Shown here piece by piece: positions 51,767 to 61,026 of a stretch of 64,000 nucleotides of DNA. Under the pieces are notes generated by a model that saw only the letters and a program-made list of their open reading frames with translations, was not told where the DNA came from and searched no databases. This DNA comes from Sellimonas catena (GTDB taxonomy: Bacteria > Bacillota > Clostridia > Lachnospirales > Lachnospiraceae), in assembly GCF_045063725.1 (NCBI RefSeq), contig NZ_CP173695.1. One strand, 5' to 3'. Each line of letters begins with the position of its first letter. The first letter of the stretch is position 1. The position numbers and the translations under genes are program-made.

Positions 51767-54295
51767 CTACCTGTTATAGCATGTCTCCTCTTCCAAAATC
51801 CGCAGCAGCAAATCTCCCAGGCCAACCTGATAGCCGCTTGTTCCATAAATCACATTGAGTCTGCCTTTTGTCACGGCGATAATTGGAAGTTTTTCATGAT
51901 CCACATACAGTCTTCTTCCCACTGCCGGAACATGATCCTCAAAGTCATCTTCATACACCCGGATCTGTGGGAACGTCTCCATTACTTTGGCAAATAGAGG
52001 ATGTTCCCATGCCTGCTTTGACCGGACAAACAGAAGAATCCGGGAAGCCCATGGAGTAAACCGTTCCTGTTCTTCCAGCATTTCATTGAAAATATGTTCC
52101 GTCGGCTCCTCTCCTTCCCCTGCCCAGATCAGCACATGACTTCCCTCTTCTGTCAGAATTCCGGAGGAAATTTCCTGTCCATTCAGATCCCTCACCGGAA
52201 ATTCCGGAATCGAGAGGGACTCCAGCATTTCGGAAAGTTTTTCTTCCCGGAGCTGCAGTGCAATCTCTTTTCTGCAGCCGGAAGAAAGCAGTATCTGACA
52301 CTCCCGGGCGTGAACCGTTCCGTTTGGCAGACGGACAGATGTCAGAATCCGGTAGATTCCATTCTCCAGATGGATTTCTCTCTTTCCATTATCCCATCCC
52401 GTGTCTGTAAGCCGGAGAGGATCTCCCTGCTCTTCCGTTAATTTTGTAATGCTCCAGTTCAAACCATACCGCCACATTTTTGGATTTTCCGCGTGTAGTA
52501 TGAGAACTGCTGATTTTGTCCGGTCCGGATCAGCTGACAAAAATCTTCCGTCTTTCCAGTACTGAACTGTTCCGTCCTCCGGACAAAGCCTTGCCGGGAT
52601 TCCAAAACTCCTTGCCATGGCAACAAAAAGAATCCGTTTCGAGCGCCCACTGCCGCACCGCATCCTGTAACAGGCGGTTGGTATCGTGAGTACGGTACTT
52701 CGCTCCTGTTCCGGACATTCCCGGACTTCCTTCTGAATCTTTTCCCAAAGTCTGCCGGGATCTTTTCGATACCTCTCCTGTTCTTCGGTGCTGATTTCCC
52801 TCTGAAACCATCCACGGTATTCCGTCAGTACTTCATCCTCCACTCTCGGATTCAAAAGCGCTGTCGCAAAAATATCCTCCGGTACTGTATTCCAGTATGG
52901 AAGAACTCCTTCCAGATGATCCAGAAGGACGGTGCACCGTACATCTGTCTGATCTTTTGCAGTCAATGTCTCGAGTAACTGCTCTCCCAGCTTCCGCTCC
53001 TGCGAAGTTTTTGTTTCCAGATAGCTCAGAAATGCTTCCCGCTCCGGATTGCCCCATTCTTTTCGCTTGTTCTCCTGTTTGTTTCTCAGTAAAGCAAGGC
53101 GCTCTTTTCCTTTTTCCTTCTGCTCCGGACTCGGCCTTTTGCTTAACGGCGCACGGTCGTGTGGCGGAATCAGGTCCAGATCTCTCCATCCTTCTATCTC
53201 CGGACCACAATCCAGCCGTTTTGCAAGTGTCAATGTACAACTCCTGCTCTCTCGTGTATCCAGAATTTCGTCCGCATACCGTCCCTGTCCTGCTGCGAAC
53301 AAATGAAGGCTTCCCGCCCCTGTGCTGAGAGAAACTTTGCCATGCTCATCCGTCCGGCACTGTGCGATTGGGCGAAATGCGGCATAATTAAACACTTCAA
53401 ACCACACAGAAATTCCTGCGGCCGGACGTCCTTTCTCATCTACTACTGTCACTTCTATCTTCTTCACATCATCGGCATATCTGGAAAGCACGTTTTCCAT
53501 CACGACCATTCCGTCTTTTCCAATCACTTCTTCCATTTCGCTTTTCCGGTCCGCATCCTCCTGTCCTGCAGATTCGATTCTGCCATCGAAACGTCTGGAA
53601 TGAACCAGCATCGCCCGGGAAGCCGCATATTCAAACCAGCCCAGATCCAGAAGCGGTTCCGGCTCACAGGCTCCCAGAAAATGCCACGTTCCATCAATCC
53701 ACACTTCTACCCAGGCATGATTGTCATCGCAATGGGACCAGTACGGCGCATACACCTGTCTGGCAGGAATCCCCGCACTTCTAAGGGCATTGACGCTAAA
53801 GACAGATTCTTCCCCGCATCGTCCATATCCTCTTTGCCAGACAGAAAGAGCCGAAAGAGTCCGGTCATCTCCCGCTTCATAGGAGACTTCCCCCGCACAC
53901 CAGTAATTCACTTCCAACGCTGTCTTTTCTGCATCTTTACCTTCTATCTGATCTTTCAGTTCCTGATAGAACAGACTCCTGCACGGACGGATTTCTTCCT
54001 CATTAACCCGGTGGTAAAGAACATACTGCAAAAACAATTCTTCCGGAAGTTCCCGTACATACATATTATGTTTATACAGCCACACTCCATGGCGTGCAAA
54101 GTCCAGAAACGTTTCCACCGGATAATTCCCTACATCACTGTACGGCATGGATGCGTAAAGATAGTGCATCGCAGCCGCTTCTGCTTCAGGAAGAGACCGT
54201 ATATACTGATCCACCGGTTCCATAAAATCCCCCAGATCCTCTTTGACCTTACGGTATGCTTCCTCGATTTTCTTTCGGCTCTGTTCTGAAAACAT
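51767..54295 (-). CDS. Large transglutaminase-like protein with degenerate second module
   Basis: The ATG at 54295 has AAAGGAGAG upstream; a GTG 22 codons earlier is an alternative. The 842-residue protein has a transglutaminase core near residues 150-225: YGRCGEESVFSVNALRSAGI then PARQVYAPYWSHCDDNHAWV, with catalytic Cys, His and Asp candidates. A carboxypeptidase-regulatory-like domain follows (IEVTVVDEKGRPAAGISVWF). Around 590 is a similar but altered segment, GSGRSKRILFVAMARSFGIP, without the Cys. The C-terminal 130 residues look thioredoxin-like. There is no signal peptide, so it is probably cytoplasmic. It may be a peptidase or amidase; its substrate is unknown. It follows cutC. Confidence 0.75.
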   Translation of the reverse strand: MFSEQSRKKIEEAYRKVKEDLGDFMEPVDQYIRSLPEAEAAAMHYLYASMPYSDVGNYPVETFLDFARHGVWLYKHNMYVRELPEELFLQYVLYHRVNEEEIRPCRSLFYQELKDQIEGKDAEKTALEVNYWCAGEVSYEAGDDRTLSALSVWQRGYGRCGEESVFSVNALRSAGIPARQVYAPYWSHCDDNHAWVEVWIDGTWHFLGACEPEPLLDLGWFEYAASRAMLVHSRRFDGRIESAGQEDADRKSEMEEVIGKDGMVVMENVLSRYADDVKKIEVTVVDEKGRPAAGISVWFEVFNYAAFRPIAQCRTDEHGKVSLSTGAGSLHLFAAGQGRYADEILDTRESRSCTLTLAKRLDCGPEIEGWRDLDLIPPHDRAPLSKRPSPEQKEKGKERLALLRNKQENKRKEWGNPEREAFLSYLETKTSQERKLGEQLLETLTAKDQTDVRCTVLLDHLEGVLPYWNTVPEDIFATALLNPRVEDEVLTEYRGWFQREISTEEQERYRKDPGRLWEKIQKEVRECPEQERSTVLTIPTACYRMRCGSGRSKRILFVAMARSFGIPARLCPEDGTVQYWKDGRFLSADPDRTKSAVLILHAENPKMWRYGLNWSITKLTEEQGDPLRLTDTGWDNGKREIHLENGIYRILTSVRLPNGTVHARECQILLSSGCRKEIALQLREEKLSEMLESLSIPEFPVRDLNGQEISSGILTEEGSHVLIWAGEGEEPTEHIFNEMLEEQERFTPWASRILLFVRSKQAWEHPLFAKVMETFPQIRVYEDDFEDHVPAVGRRLYVDHEKLPIIAVTKGRLNVIYGTSGYQVGLGDLLLRILEEETCYNR

Positions 54296-54367
54296 CTGCT
54301 TTCTCTCCTTTGTCTCCTGCTCGATTTTTATCTGCTTTTCTCTTTCTCCTGTTTTAGACACTCTTGC

Positions 54368-55114
54368 CTACAGCCGCTTTAGAATATCTGCTGCCTGACG
54401 CACCTTTGCTTCGGATGTCTGAAACAGTATATATTCGCTGATATCTGCAATTCCCATATGAACGTCCGGATTCCGGTATTTCATCCGGCTCTCAATTCCG
54501 GTTTTCGCCGACATATGCCATGCCCGGATCCCAGTCTGACAGAAAAGTGTTTCCAGATTCTCCGGTGTCACGCCTCCGCCCGCCTGAATCTGGATCCCAC
54601 CCTGGCTCTCTTTTTGAAGCTCCCGTAAAAGATCTGCTCCTTCCATGCAGCTGTCCTTTTGTCCGGACGTCAGAATCGTCTGGATTCCAAGATCTTTTGC
54701 CGTCTGAAGTGATTTCAACGGATCCCGGCAGACATCAAAAGCCCGATGAAGTGTCACCGACATGTCTCCCCGCTCTTCCAGAAGTCTTTCCATCCTTTCC
54801 CGGTCAATGCTTCCGTCCGGGCTCAGCACACCGATGACAACTCCATCCGCTCCCAGTTCCCGGAACATTTTGATTTCCTCTTTTATCTGCTCCATCTCAT
54901 AGTCCGAGTAACAAAAGTCACCGAATCTTGGTCGGATCAGCACATGAACCGGGATCTCCACTGCGTGTCGTACTATCTCAAAGAGTTTCGGGCCCGGCGT
55001 TGTCCCTCCGATAATCAGATTCTGGCAAAGTTCCAGCCTTGTGGCCCCGCCTTTTTCGGCCGCTATCGCAGACTCTGCCGAGTCTGCACAGATTTCCAGT
55101 ATGTAATCCTGCAT
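54368..55114 (-). CDS. cutC: CutC family protein
   Basis: The 248-residue TIM-barrel protein has the family marks LEICADSAESAIAAEKGGAT, RLELCQNLIIGGTTPGPKLF, VLIRPRFGDFCYSDYEMEQI, and GGVTPENLE. The family was linked to copper tolerance in E. coli, but a direct role in copper handling is disputed. It is the first gene of the unit with the transglutaminase-like gene, which starts about 70 bases later. Confidence 0.93.
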   Translation of the reverse strand: MQDYILEICADSAESAIAAEKGGATRLELCQNLIIGGTTPGPKLFEIVRHAVEIPVHVLIRPRFGDFCYSDYEMEQIKEEIKMFRELGADGVVIGVLSPDGSIDRERMERLLEERGDMSVTLHRAFDVCRDPLKSLQTAKDLGIQTILTSGQKDSCMEGADLLRELQKESQGGIQIQAGGGVTPENLETLFCQTGIRAWHMSAKTGIESRMKYRNPDVHMGIADISEYILFQTSEAKVRQAADILKRL

Positions 55115-55242
55115 ATTCTTCCCTCTTTCTCCTGACCATCAGGCACATCATTCTATTTTTGTTTCAATCATTTCATTTTACACTTTTCGGTTATTATACC
55201 GCAGTTTGAAGGAGAACAACAGCAGGAACCGAAAATCTGCCG

Positions 55243-55701
55243 TCAAAATTTCTGGTGAACTATTGTTATCATGCGGATTCCGCTGTAAAAAAGCAGGATT
55301 CCAAGTGTTTTCCACGAAGTGATCTTTTCATACCAGACCGCTCCTTTAGGGAGACAGAATAAAAGTGTTCCAACTACGTTTGCGGGATCTGCCGTGCTGA
55401 AATCCTCGTGTTCATTGGCATCTCCCTTTGTAACGAGCCCTTCGGATGTCTTTTCAATCAGGCGGTGCAGCACCAGCTGATCATTCTCCGTCCGAAAGGC
55501 AATCACATCACCAGGCACGACAGCATTCTCCTTACATTGTCGGATATAGGCCATATCCCCTTCCAGAATCTCAGGTGACATGGAGCCGGATAATACCCGG
55601 ACAGGCAGGATTCCAAATGTGGTCGGGCAGGCGAACAAAAGAACATAGCATGCCGCACACAGAATCAGAATGGTATCCAGCCTTCGGAACCACTTATTCA
55701 T
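55243..55701 (-). CDS. SipW-like signal peptidase I
   Basis: The 152-residue protein has an N-terminal membrane helix (ILILCAACYVLLFACPTTFG), the catalytic Ser in VLSGSMSPEI, a His in LVLHRLIEKTSEG in place of the bacterial Lys base, and VTKGDANEHED. This is the ER-type (SipW) class. A second hydrophobic segment is at the end. In Bacillus, SipW trims TasA and related matrix proteins. Its gene ends an operon with two TasA-like proteins, which are the probable substrates. It overlaps the preceding gene by eight bases. Confidence 0.88.
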   Translation of the reverse strand: MNKWFRRLDTILILCAACYVLLFACPTTFGILPVRVLSGSMSPEILEGDMAYIRQCKENAVVPGDVIAFRTENDQLVLHRLIEKTSEGLVTKGDANEHEDFSTADPANVVGTLLFCLPKGAVWYEKITSWKTLGILLFYSGIRMITIVHQKF

Positions 55702-56818
55702 CAGCTCTCCTCTTTCTGATCAGGAGGAGAACCAGACAGGCTGATCCCATCAGCAGCAACAGCAGAAACAAATGGCTTTCTTCTCCGGTTTTCACGGTTT
55801 CCCGCCGCTCCTCCTGCAGGAAGTCTGCCTCCTGTGTCTCGGAAACTGCCCGGAATGTCCATGTCATCTGACCATTCAGAAGCCGGTAGAGATTATCCAT
55901 CTCTTCCGGGAAATGAAGCGTGAACATCAGACTGTCTTTCTCCTCCGGTGAATAACGCCCAAGCAGGGCAAACTGATCTGTCTGGTATTCCTGAATGGTT
56001 CCCTGATACAAAATTGCACCGCTGCTCTTTTCGATTTTGAGTTCCACCGGATTTAACAGGGTTTGCTCCTCCGAATCCAGTTTCCAGTATACCGCTTCTG
56101 TCTGCTCACACCCGTTTTCAATCTGGATTTCTCCCTGAACCGTATCTCCGGGAACGACCGTTCCCAGTTCCGAAAAGAAGCTGTCCGGTACGGTGATAAT
56201 CCGGTCCCCTTCCACTACAACACGACAGAGCCCTTTTTGAGGTACCGCTACACGAAGCTGATTTTCTTTTTCCTCTTCCGAAACTTTCTGGACTCTCGTA
56301 TCTCCCCATGGATTTTCCGATTCAAAATCCGGTGTGAAATTTCGGCTTTGAATCGCATCGGCTGTCACATAAATACGGATTTCATCCTCCTCTTCCTGCT
56401 CCCATGTTTCCGGAAGCATAAACGCAGTAAACAGCTCCTCCTTTTCACCGTGTTCTAAAATTTTCGTATCATAAAAATACTCTCCCTTTTGCACACAGTC
56501 ATCCGGCAGGCCCCGAAAAGAAGCGGAAGGTATTTCCCGCTTACTTTCTGCTTCCGCCCTTATACGGTAACGGATAAAACAGTCTTCCCCCAGGTTCTCA
56601 ATCTCTGTAATCATGGGAATCTCCTGCCCCGGCAGAATGTCTTCGACATCTTCCCATTCCTGCTTTTTTTCAGCGTCACCGTACCGGTTCATCCGGATAC
56701 TGACCCCGCCGGACTGGATATCCGTTGTCACAGAAGCCTCTTGTTCCGCTGCCGCCGCATGAATACCGCCAAGCATCCAGATGGCAGCCATCACTGCAAG
56801 TTGCCTTCTATTTTTCAC
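55694..56818 (-). CDS. Membrane-anchored surface protein of the SipW/TasA-type operon
   Basis: The 374-residue protein starts at GTG overlapping the adhesin stop (GTGA). It has a signal peptide (LAVMAAIWMLGGIHAAAAEQ) and an extracellular beta-rich body. Phrases like DILPGQEIPMITEIENLGED and CFIRYRIRAE, and PGDTVQGEIQIENG, resemble the TasA/camelysin-like folds of the same operon. The end has TVKTGEESHLFLLLLLMGSA and a short RKRR tail. This is a membrane anchor, possibly a sortase-like sorting signal with a nonstandard TVKTG box. It may anchor the fibre or adhesin to the cell. Confidence 0.6.
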   Translation of the reverse strand: MKNRRQLAVMAAIWMLGGIHAAAAEQEASVTTDIQSGGVSIRMNRYGDAEKKQEWEDVEDILPGQEIPMITEIENLGEDCFIRYRIRAEAESKREIPSASFRGLPDDCVQKGEYFYDTKILEHGEKEELFTAFMLPETWEQEEEDEIRIYVTADAIQSRNFTPDFESENPWGDTRVQKVSEEEKENQLRVAVPQKGLCRVVVEGDRIITVPDSFFSELGTVVPGDTVQGEIQIENGCEQTEAVYWKLDSEEQTLLNPVELKIEKSSGAILYQGTIQEYQTDQFALLGRYSPEEKDSLMFTLHFPEEMDNLYRLLNGQMTWTFRAVSETQEADFLQEERRETVKTGEESHLFLLLLLMGSACLVLLLIRKRRADE

Positions 56819-58812
56819 CTTCCCACCTGCTTTCCAAATACATTGATCTCAAGATCATTGTGGCTGAAATCTCCATAATTCACCAGTTCGTTGCAGAATG
56901 TTGCCTTTGCCGTATCGTGATCCTTTGTGTCCAGCCTGACTGTACTGCCCTCGATGCTTCCATTTTCCACCTCTTTGATTCCTGTCATCCGGTATCTGGA
57001 AACCGGAATTTCCCGGACCGTCCAGATCCCGGCAGGGATCTGCATGGTAAAGGACTTCCTGTAAACACCGTCTTCTTTAAACTGTTCCGGAATTTCCAGC
57101 GCCTCATAATACGTCCGGCTGATTCCGTTATAATCTGTTCCCGTGATCTGGAATAAAAAGACAGGCGTTCCAAATTCGTCCCATTTTCCTTTTACTTCTT
57201 TTGTGATTGTAAGAATGGGATTTTTTTCGTATACGACCCGGATATGATGATCTGCATTGACTTTTGTAAAAGAATAACCCGAAATGTACTGATTTTTATC
57301 GGTTTCTTTCTGATCGACGGTAACCGACTTCAGATAGTATCCCGGAAGAGGAGAATAGGTGACCTGCATCGTTCCTCCCGCGGGAACTTTCAGATTGGAA
57401 GCGGTAATCGAACCATTCTTTGCTTCCGTTGTGATTTGATAATAGAAGGATGTCTTGACCTGCTCTGTTTCTTTCGGTGTTTTCTGATCTACGCTCAGCC
57501 CGGCTTTGTTGGATACCACATTGGATTTCCCGAAGATGTACTCCGGCCGCTTATGAACCTGAATGCGTATTTCAAAACTTCGACCATAGATCCATGCGGA
57601 TGACGTATCTCTTGCAGATACTTTCACCTGATCCGATGTCCCTTTTGTTATCTGGATATGAAATTTTGTGCTGACATCCTGCTGATTGTCCGCATCATAT
57701 ACAACGACTTTCTCCACCGTCAAAGCCTCCGGCATCGGATCTGTCAGAACCAGACTCTGATAGTAGTCAGCCGGCTGACATTCCGGCACTTTAAAATTAA
57801 TCCGGTATGTAAACGAGTCCTCTCCATGGACTTCTGTCCGGTCTACGCTCTTTACCGGAACCGGCGGAGTAAACGGACCATATCCTCTTGCGGAACCTGC
57901 AATCCATCCAAGTATTGCTCCCGCATTCGTTGATTCTTCTACACTTGATTCTCCGACCAGATGATCCCGAAAGCGTTCGTAATCTTTCTTTACTTTTTCC
58001 GACACATACCTGGTATAGGTAAAGCTGTCCGGAAATGCAACACCGCCGCCAACACGAAGGGTAAATGCAGAAGCATTTTTGTACTGTACCTGTACACTGT
58101 CTTTTTCGTATTCATTGGAAGCAATATTGTCCGCATAAAAATAGTAAAATCCATCCCGGTCGATATAATATACCCGGCTGTCTTCCGGAACCGCAAGTCC
58201 GGATATGGCATCACTTTTTTTCACGCCGAAGATCTGTCCGAAATCCAGATCATCCGCCCGGTAGGTCATATTGACGGCAAGGGGACGTCCCTGATCATCC
58301 AGAATCTCCATCTTTGCCTCATACCAGATATCGCTGAAGATCAGGCCGTAAAAATCTGTCGTAAGAGAAAGTGAGACCCCGAGAACCGGATAATACCGTT
58401 CCCCTGACTCTGTCCGGTAAGACGGCCAGTCCGTAAAGGTGATCCTGAGATTCGTATTTTTCCCTTTGTAACTTCCCATATTCGTCAGATAGCAGGAAAT
58501 CTTTCCCTTCTGGGCATCGCTGGTCACCATCTGTCCCCACCGTTCAATTCCGTTTCCTGTCTGATGAATCAGCTGCGGATCGGCGATTCCACTCGTATCT
58601 TTCCAGGTACAGGTTGTATGTTCAGTCCTTTTCAGGCGAAAGGAAAAGCTGGAATCTTCCTCCTCCCCGTACTGTTTCACTGTAATCGGTGAACCGGCCT
58701 GTTCTGCCGCCTCCAGCGCACTGACATGACCTGCACTCCTTACATTGACTGTTCCTGTACAGGCCAGCAACAATGCCAGAACCAGTCCCTTTTTCCATCT
58801 GCTCTTTTTCAT
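56815..58812 (-). CDS. Large secreted adhesin-like protein
   Basis: The 665-residue protein has a signal peptide (KKGLVLALLLACTGTVNVRS). The first 290 residues have no recognised family. From about 310 a region with FTYRINFKVPECQPADYYQS and LVLTDPMPEALTVEKVVVYD resembles the isopeptide-forming/adhesin backbone domains of fimbrial proteins. Then an InlB B-repeat-like part (YYQITTEAKNGSITASNLKV) and a Cna-B-like segment (ILTITKEVKGKWDEFGTPVF) follow. No LPxTG signal is present, so it may be held by the neighbouring anchored protein. It overlaps both neighbours by four bases. Confidence 0.7.
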   Translation of the reverse strand: MKKSRWKKGLVLALLLACTGTVNVRSAGHVSALEAAEQAGSPITVKQYGEEEDSSFSFRLKRTEHTTCTWKDTSGIADPQLIHQTGNGIERWGQMVTSDAQKGKISCYLTNMGSYKGKNTNLRITFTDWPSYRTESGERYYPVLGVSLSLTTDFYGLIFSDIWYEAKMEILDDQGRPLAVNMTYRADDLDFGQIFGVKKSDAISGLAVPEDSRVYYIDRDGFYYFYADNIASNEYEKDSVQVQYKNASAFTLRVGGGVAFPDSFTYTRYVSEKVKKDYERFRDHLVGESSVEESTNAGAILGWIAGSARGYGPFTPPVPVKSVDRTEVHGEDSFTYRINFKVPECQPADYYQSLVLTDPMPEALTVEKVVVYDADNQQDVSTKFHIQITKGTSDQVKVSARDTSSAWIYGRSFEIRIQVHKRPEYIFGKSNVVSNKAGLSVDQKTPKETEQVKTSFYYQITTEAKNGSITASNLKVPAGGTMQVTYSPLPGYYLKSVTVDQKETDKNQYISGYSFTKVNADHHIRVVYEKNPILTITKEVKGKWDEFGTPVFLFQITGTDYNGISRTYYEALEIPEQFKEDGVYRKSFTMQIPAGIWTVREIPVSRYRMTGIKEVENGSIEGSTVRLDTKDHDTAKATFCNELVNYGDFSHNDLEINVFGKQVGR

Positions 58813-59342
58813 ACACCACTCTCCTGTTCTCCCCGGATGGAAGCAAATGCTTCCTGGGGCGTCTGAAATCCCTGCGCCTGTACTGTCTCCTCATAAATCA
58901 GAATCCGAAATGTCTCTTCAGTCTTTCCGGTTGTTACGCTGGTAAAGAGCGGTTCTGTCTTTTTCTTTCCTTCCAGAACTGTCCGGTAGTAATAATAGCC
59001 GTCCGCCTGTTTTTCCGTCCAGTGTTTCGTGTCAAACGCAATGAACAGCGGGATCTCCGACTGATCTTTCTCTACAAAAACCCGGACGTAACATGGCGTG
59101 TCAGTCTGATTTCTGACAGAAACGGTTTTGTTGTAAGTTGTATCCGGGGTGACCGTATCCGGCGGATCGAATTTCTCTTCAATCGTAGATGTATTATCAC
59201 CGACCTGAAGTACATTATTCTTTTCATTGCGGTCCGCGAAATAAGCTGACACTTCCGGCATATGAATCAACTGTACCACTATTCCGGTCAGCACCAAAAC
59301 CGCCAGAGCCCGGCCACAGGGAGTTCGTTTTCTTTTTCTCAT
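58809..59342 (-). CDS. TasA/camelysin-like secreted protein (second)
   Basis: The 177-residue protein has a signal-type hydrophobic stretch (ALAVLVLTGIVVQLIHMP) ending near VSAYFADRNEKNNVLQVGD. The AYF-DxxxKxNxxxVG pattern is the mark of SipW-cleaved TasA/CalY-type proteins. The body is beta-rich (ETFRILIYEETVQAQGFQTP) and resembles its operon partner. In Bacillus such proteins form amyloid-like matrix fibres. That role is inferred here. Its start lies 19 bases after the first TasA-like gene. Confidence 0.75.
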   Translation of the reverse strand: MRKRKRTPCGRALAVLVLTGIVVQLIHMPEVSAYFADRNEKNNVLQVGDNTSTIEEKFDPPDTVTPDTTYNKTVSVRNQTDTPCYVRVFVEKDQSEIPLFIAFDTKHWTEKQADGYYYYRTVLEGKKKTEPLFTSVTTGKTEETFRILIYEETVQAQGFQTPQEAFASIRGEQESGV

Positions 59343-59360
59343 TGTAATCTCCCCTTCTGT

Positions 59361-60014
59361 TTACTGGTTCTGTTTCATGTAAATCTGGAATACGTCTGAA
59401 GGTACTTTGGACTCTCCAATGTGTTCCGCCTGAATTGCGTAGCTTTTCACCGGAATATTCAGCGTTTCTTCGTCAATCTGCCCCTCAATGGCATTGACCA
59501 GAGTAACACTGTCAAAAAGTGGAGTCGTCGTCTCTCCTTTCTTCAGAACCGTACACTGGGTTTTTGTTCCATAGGCGTAAACATAGCTTCTTGCCGTCAC
59601 CTTCCCCGATGTGGTAATATCGGAGCTCCGGACTTGTACCCATCCGTCATTTACTTTATAAGCAAAGAGCTCTGTATCTGCTGCCGGCAGCTTTTTCCCG
59701 TCTGGACCTACCGTAATAATCTTTTTCACCGGAACCTGAATTTCCAGAAATGCGTACGCATCATTCGCTCCGGTATTGGTGATCCTCGGATCCTTTTTGA
59801 TCGTCTGGTTCGGTGTAATATCTGTTTTTTCGTCCGATGGAACATCTTCCCACTCCGGCTCCTCCAGATCTGTTTTTACACTTCCTACAGTCAATGTATT
59901 GGTTTTCTCCTGGGTATCCGTAAAATACGCGGAAATCCCGCCAATCGCAGCAGTTGCTGCAGCCACTGCCAATGCAATGACCGTGATGTGTTTCCATATT
60001 CTTTTTTTTCTCAT
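59361..60014 (-). CDS. TasA/camelysin-like secreted protein (first)
   Basis: The 217-residue protein is the first gene of the operon. Its signal stretch (VIALAVAAATAAIGGISAYF) is followed by TDTQEKTNTLTVGSVKTDLE, the SipW-substrate pattern. The rest is beta-rich: ITNTGANDAYAFLEIQVPVK, and LNIPVKSYAIQAEHIG near the end. It is probably the main fibre or matrix subunit, secreted by Sec and trimmed by the SipW-like enzyme of the operon. ATGGAGGA precedes the start. Confidence 0.8.
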   Translation of the reverse strand: MRKKRIWKHITVIALAVAAATAAIGGISAYFTDTQEKTNTLTVGSVKTDLEEPEWEDVPSDEKTDITPNQTIKKDPRITNTGANDAYAFLEIQVPVKKIITVGPDGKKLPAADTELFAYKVNDGWVQVRSSDITTSGKVTARSYVYAYGTKTQCTVLKKGETTTPLFDSVTLVNAIEGQIDEETLNIPVKSYAIQAEHIGESKVPSDVFQIYMKQNQ

Positions 60015-60155
60015 AGTATTTCCTCCATGTCATATCTACTGGCTGCACAAAATATGATCAGACAATCAACGGCCTCACCCCCTCTGAACATGAAGTTTTC
60101 TTTTCTTCGGGATTCCGAAACAGAATTCGTCTCGGTCTCAAATAGATAAATATAG

Positions 60156-60186
60156 AAAAATAGATCAGGGCAATGATCTGCCCCTG
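60156..60186 (-). terminator. Terminator or attenuator ahead of the matrix operon
   Basis: On the minus strand CAGGGGCA-GATCAT-TGCCCTG pairs with one bulged G and is followed by ATCTATTTTTC. It lies 140 bases upstream of the first TasA-like gene. It may back up the terminator at 60229-60257 or be an attenuator in the matrix-operon leader. Confidence 0.4.
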
Positions 60187-60228
60187 TTAGAAATGTCTAA
60201 AGTATAGCATGCCCTCCGCAAAAAAGCA

Positions 60229-60257
60229 AGAAAAAAGACTGCCTATTTTGCAGTCTT
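60229..60257 (-). terminator. Terminator after the DUF4250 gene
   Basis: AAGACTGC and GCAGTCTT pair around seven bases (60235-60257). On the minus strand the stem runs into TTTTTTCTTGC. It lies 13 bases past the DUF4250 stop. Confidence 0.85.
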
Positions 60258-60269
60258 CCTTTTGCTTTC

Positions 60270-60449
60270 TTATACAAATTGATTCCGCTTCGGATCGTAC
60301 TCATAGTCGATTCCGGAAAGCGTGCTGCAAATCCAGTCTTTTCCAACTTGAAGATCTTCGCACAGCGCATCCAGAGTCGGATAAAAATCCCGCAGTTTCA
60401 TATTTATGGTGCCAAGAAGCATCACTGGATCTTTTGGCAGGTCTGCCAT
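60270..60449 (-). CDS. DUF4250 domain protein
   Basis: The 59-residue protein matches the DUF4250 family in size and motif: DPVMLLGTINMKLRDFYPTL and CEDLQVGKDWICSTL. Function unknown. It is common in clostridia. A Met one codon upstream is an alternative start. It is the last gene of a run with 5-formyl-THF cyclo-ligase and DUF896. Confidence 0.85.
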   Translation of the reverse strand: MADLPKDPVMLLGTINMKLRDFYPTLDALCEDLQVGKDWICSTLSGIDYEYDPKRNQFV

Positions 60450-60468
60450 CATCTCTCACATCCTTTTC

Positions 60469-61026
60469 TTATTCGTAACAATGCTGATCGGTAACTATGA
60501 TCCGTGGCCGGATATCATACGGTCCGGCGGGTATCTGTTCCACAATCTGCTCTTCAAAGCAGACTGCCGCAGTCTCAAGGCCCGGATGTTCTGCCAGATA
60601 CCGGTCATAAAATCCGCCTCCGTAACCAATCCGGTTCCGTTTTCGGTCAAAAGCTGCTCCCGGAAGAATTACAAGCGCCTGCTCCTGTGGGTCTTCTTCA
60701 AAGGCAGGGCACTCCGATCCCGGTTCCTCGATTCCAAAACATCCCTGTTCAAAATCTTCCCATGTCCGGACCAGAAAAAACTCCATTGTCTTTCCTTCCA
60801 CACGGGGACAATAGACTCTCTTTCCCGTCTTCCAGGCCTGTTCCATCAAAAGAGTAGTCTCTGCTTCAGACCGGAAATGGCGGTAAATTAAAATAGAGGA
60901 CGCCCCTGCAAAACAAGGCATCCCGCAAAGCCTTTTTGCAATCCGGATACTTTTTTCTCTTCGCTGTTCTTCCGGTATCCTGTCTCTCCTATCAAGAACC
61001 TTTTTTCTGATTTCTTTTTTTTCCAT
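60469..61026 (-). CDS. 5-formyltetrahydrofolate cyclo-ligase
   Basis: The 185-residue enzyme converts 5-formyl-THF to 5,10-methenyl-THF with ATP. Visible are EKKEIRKKVLDRRDRIPEEQ, ILIYRHFRSEAETTLLMEQA, CPRVEGKTMEFF, and the phosphate-binding AFDRKRNRIGYGGGFYDRYL. The start at 61026 overlaps the DUF896 gene by 35 bases. Confidence 0.94.
   Translation of the reverse strand: MEKKEIRKKVLDRRDRIPEEQRREKSIRIAKRLCGMPCFAGASSILIYRHFRSEAETTLLMEQAWKTGKRVYCPRVEGKTMEFFLVRTWEDFEQGCFGIEEPGSECPAFEEDPQEQALVILPGAAFDRKRNRIGYGGGFYDRYLAEHPGLETAAVCFEEQIVEQIPAGPYDIRPRIIVTDQHCYE

Noticed and set aside
53159..54289. 376-codon plus-strand frame opposite the transglutaminase-like gene
   Set aside because: No start signal or family pattern; antisense shadow.
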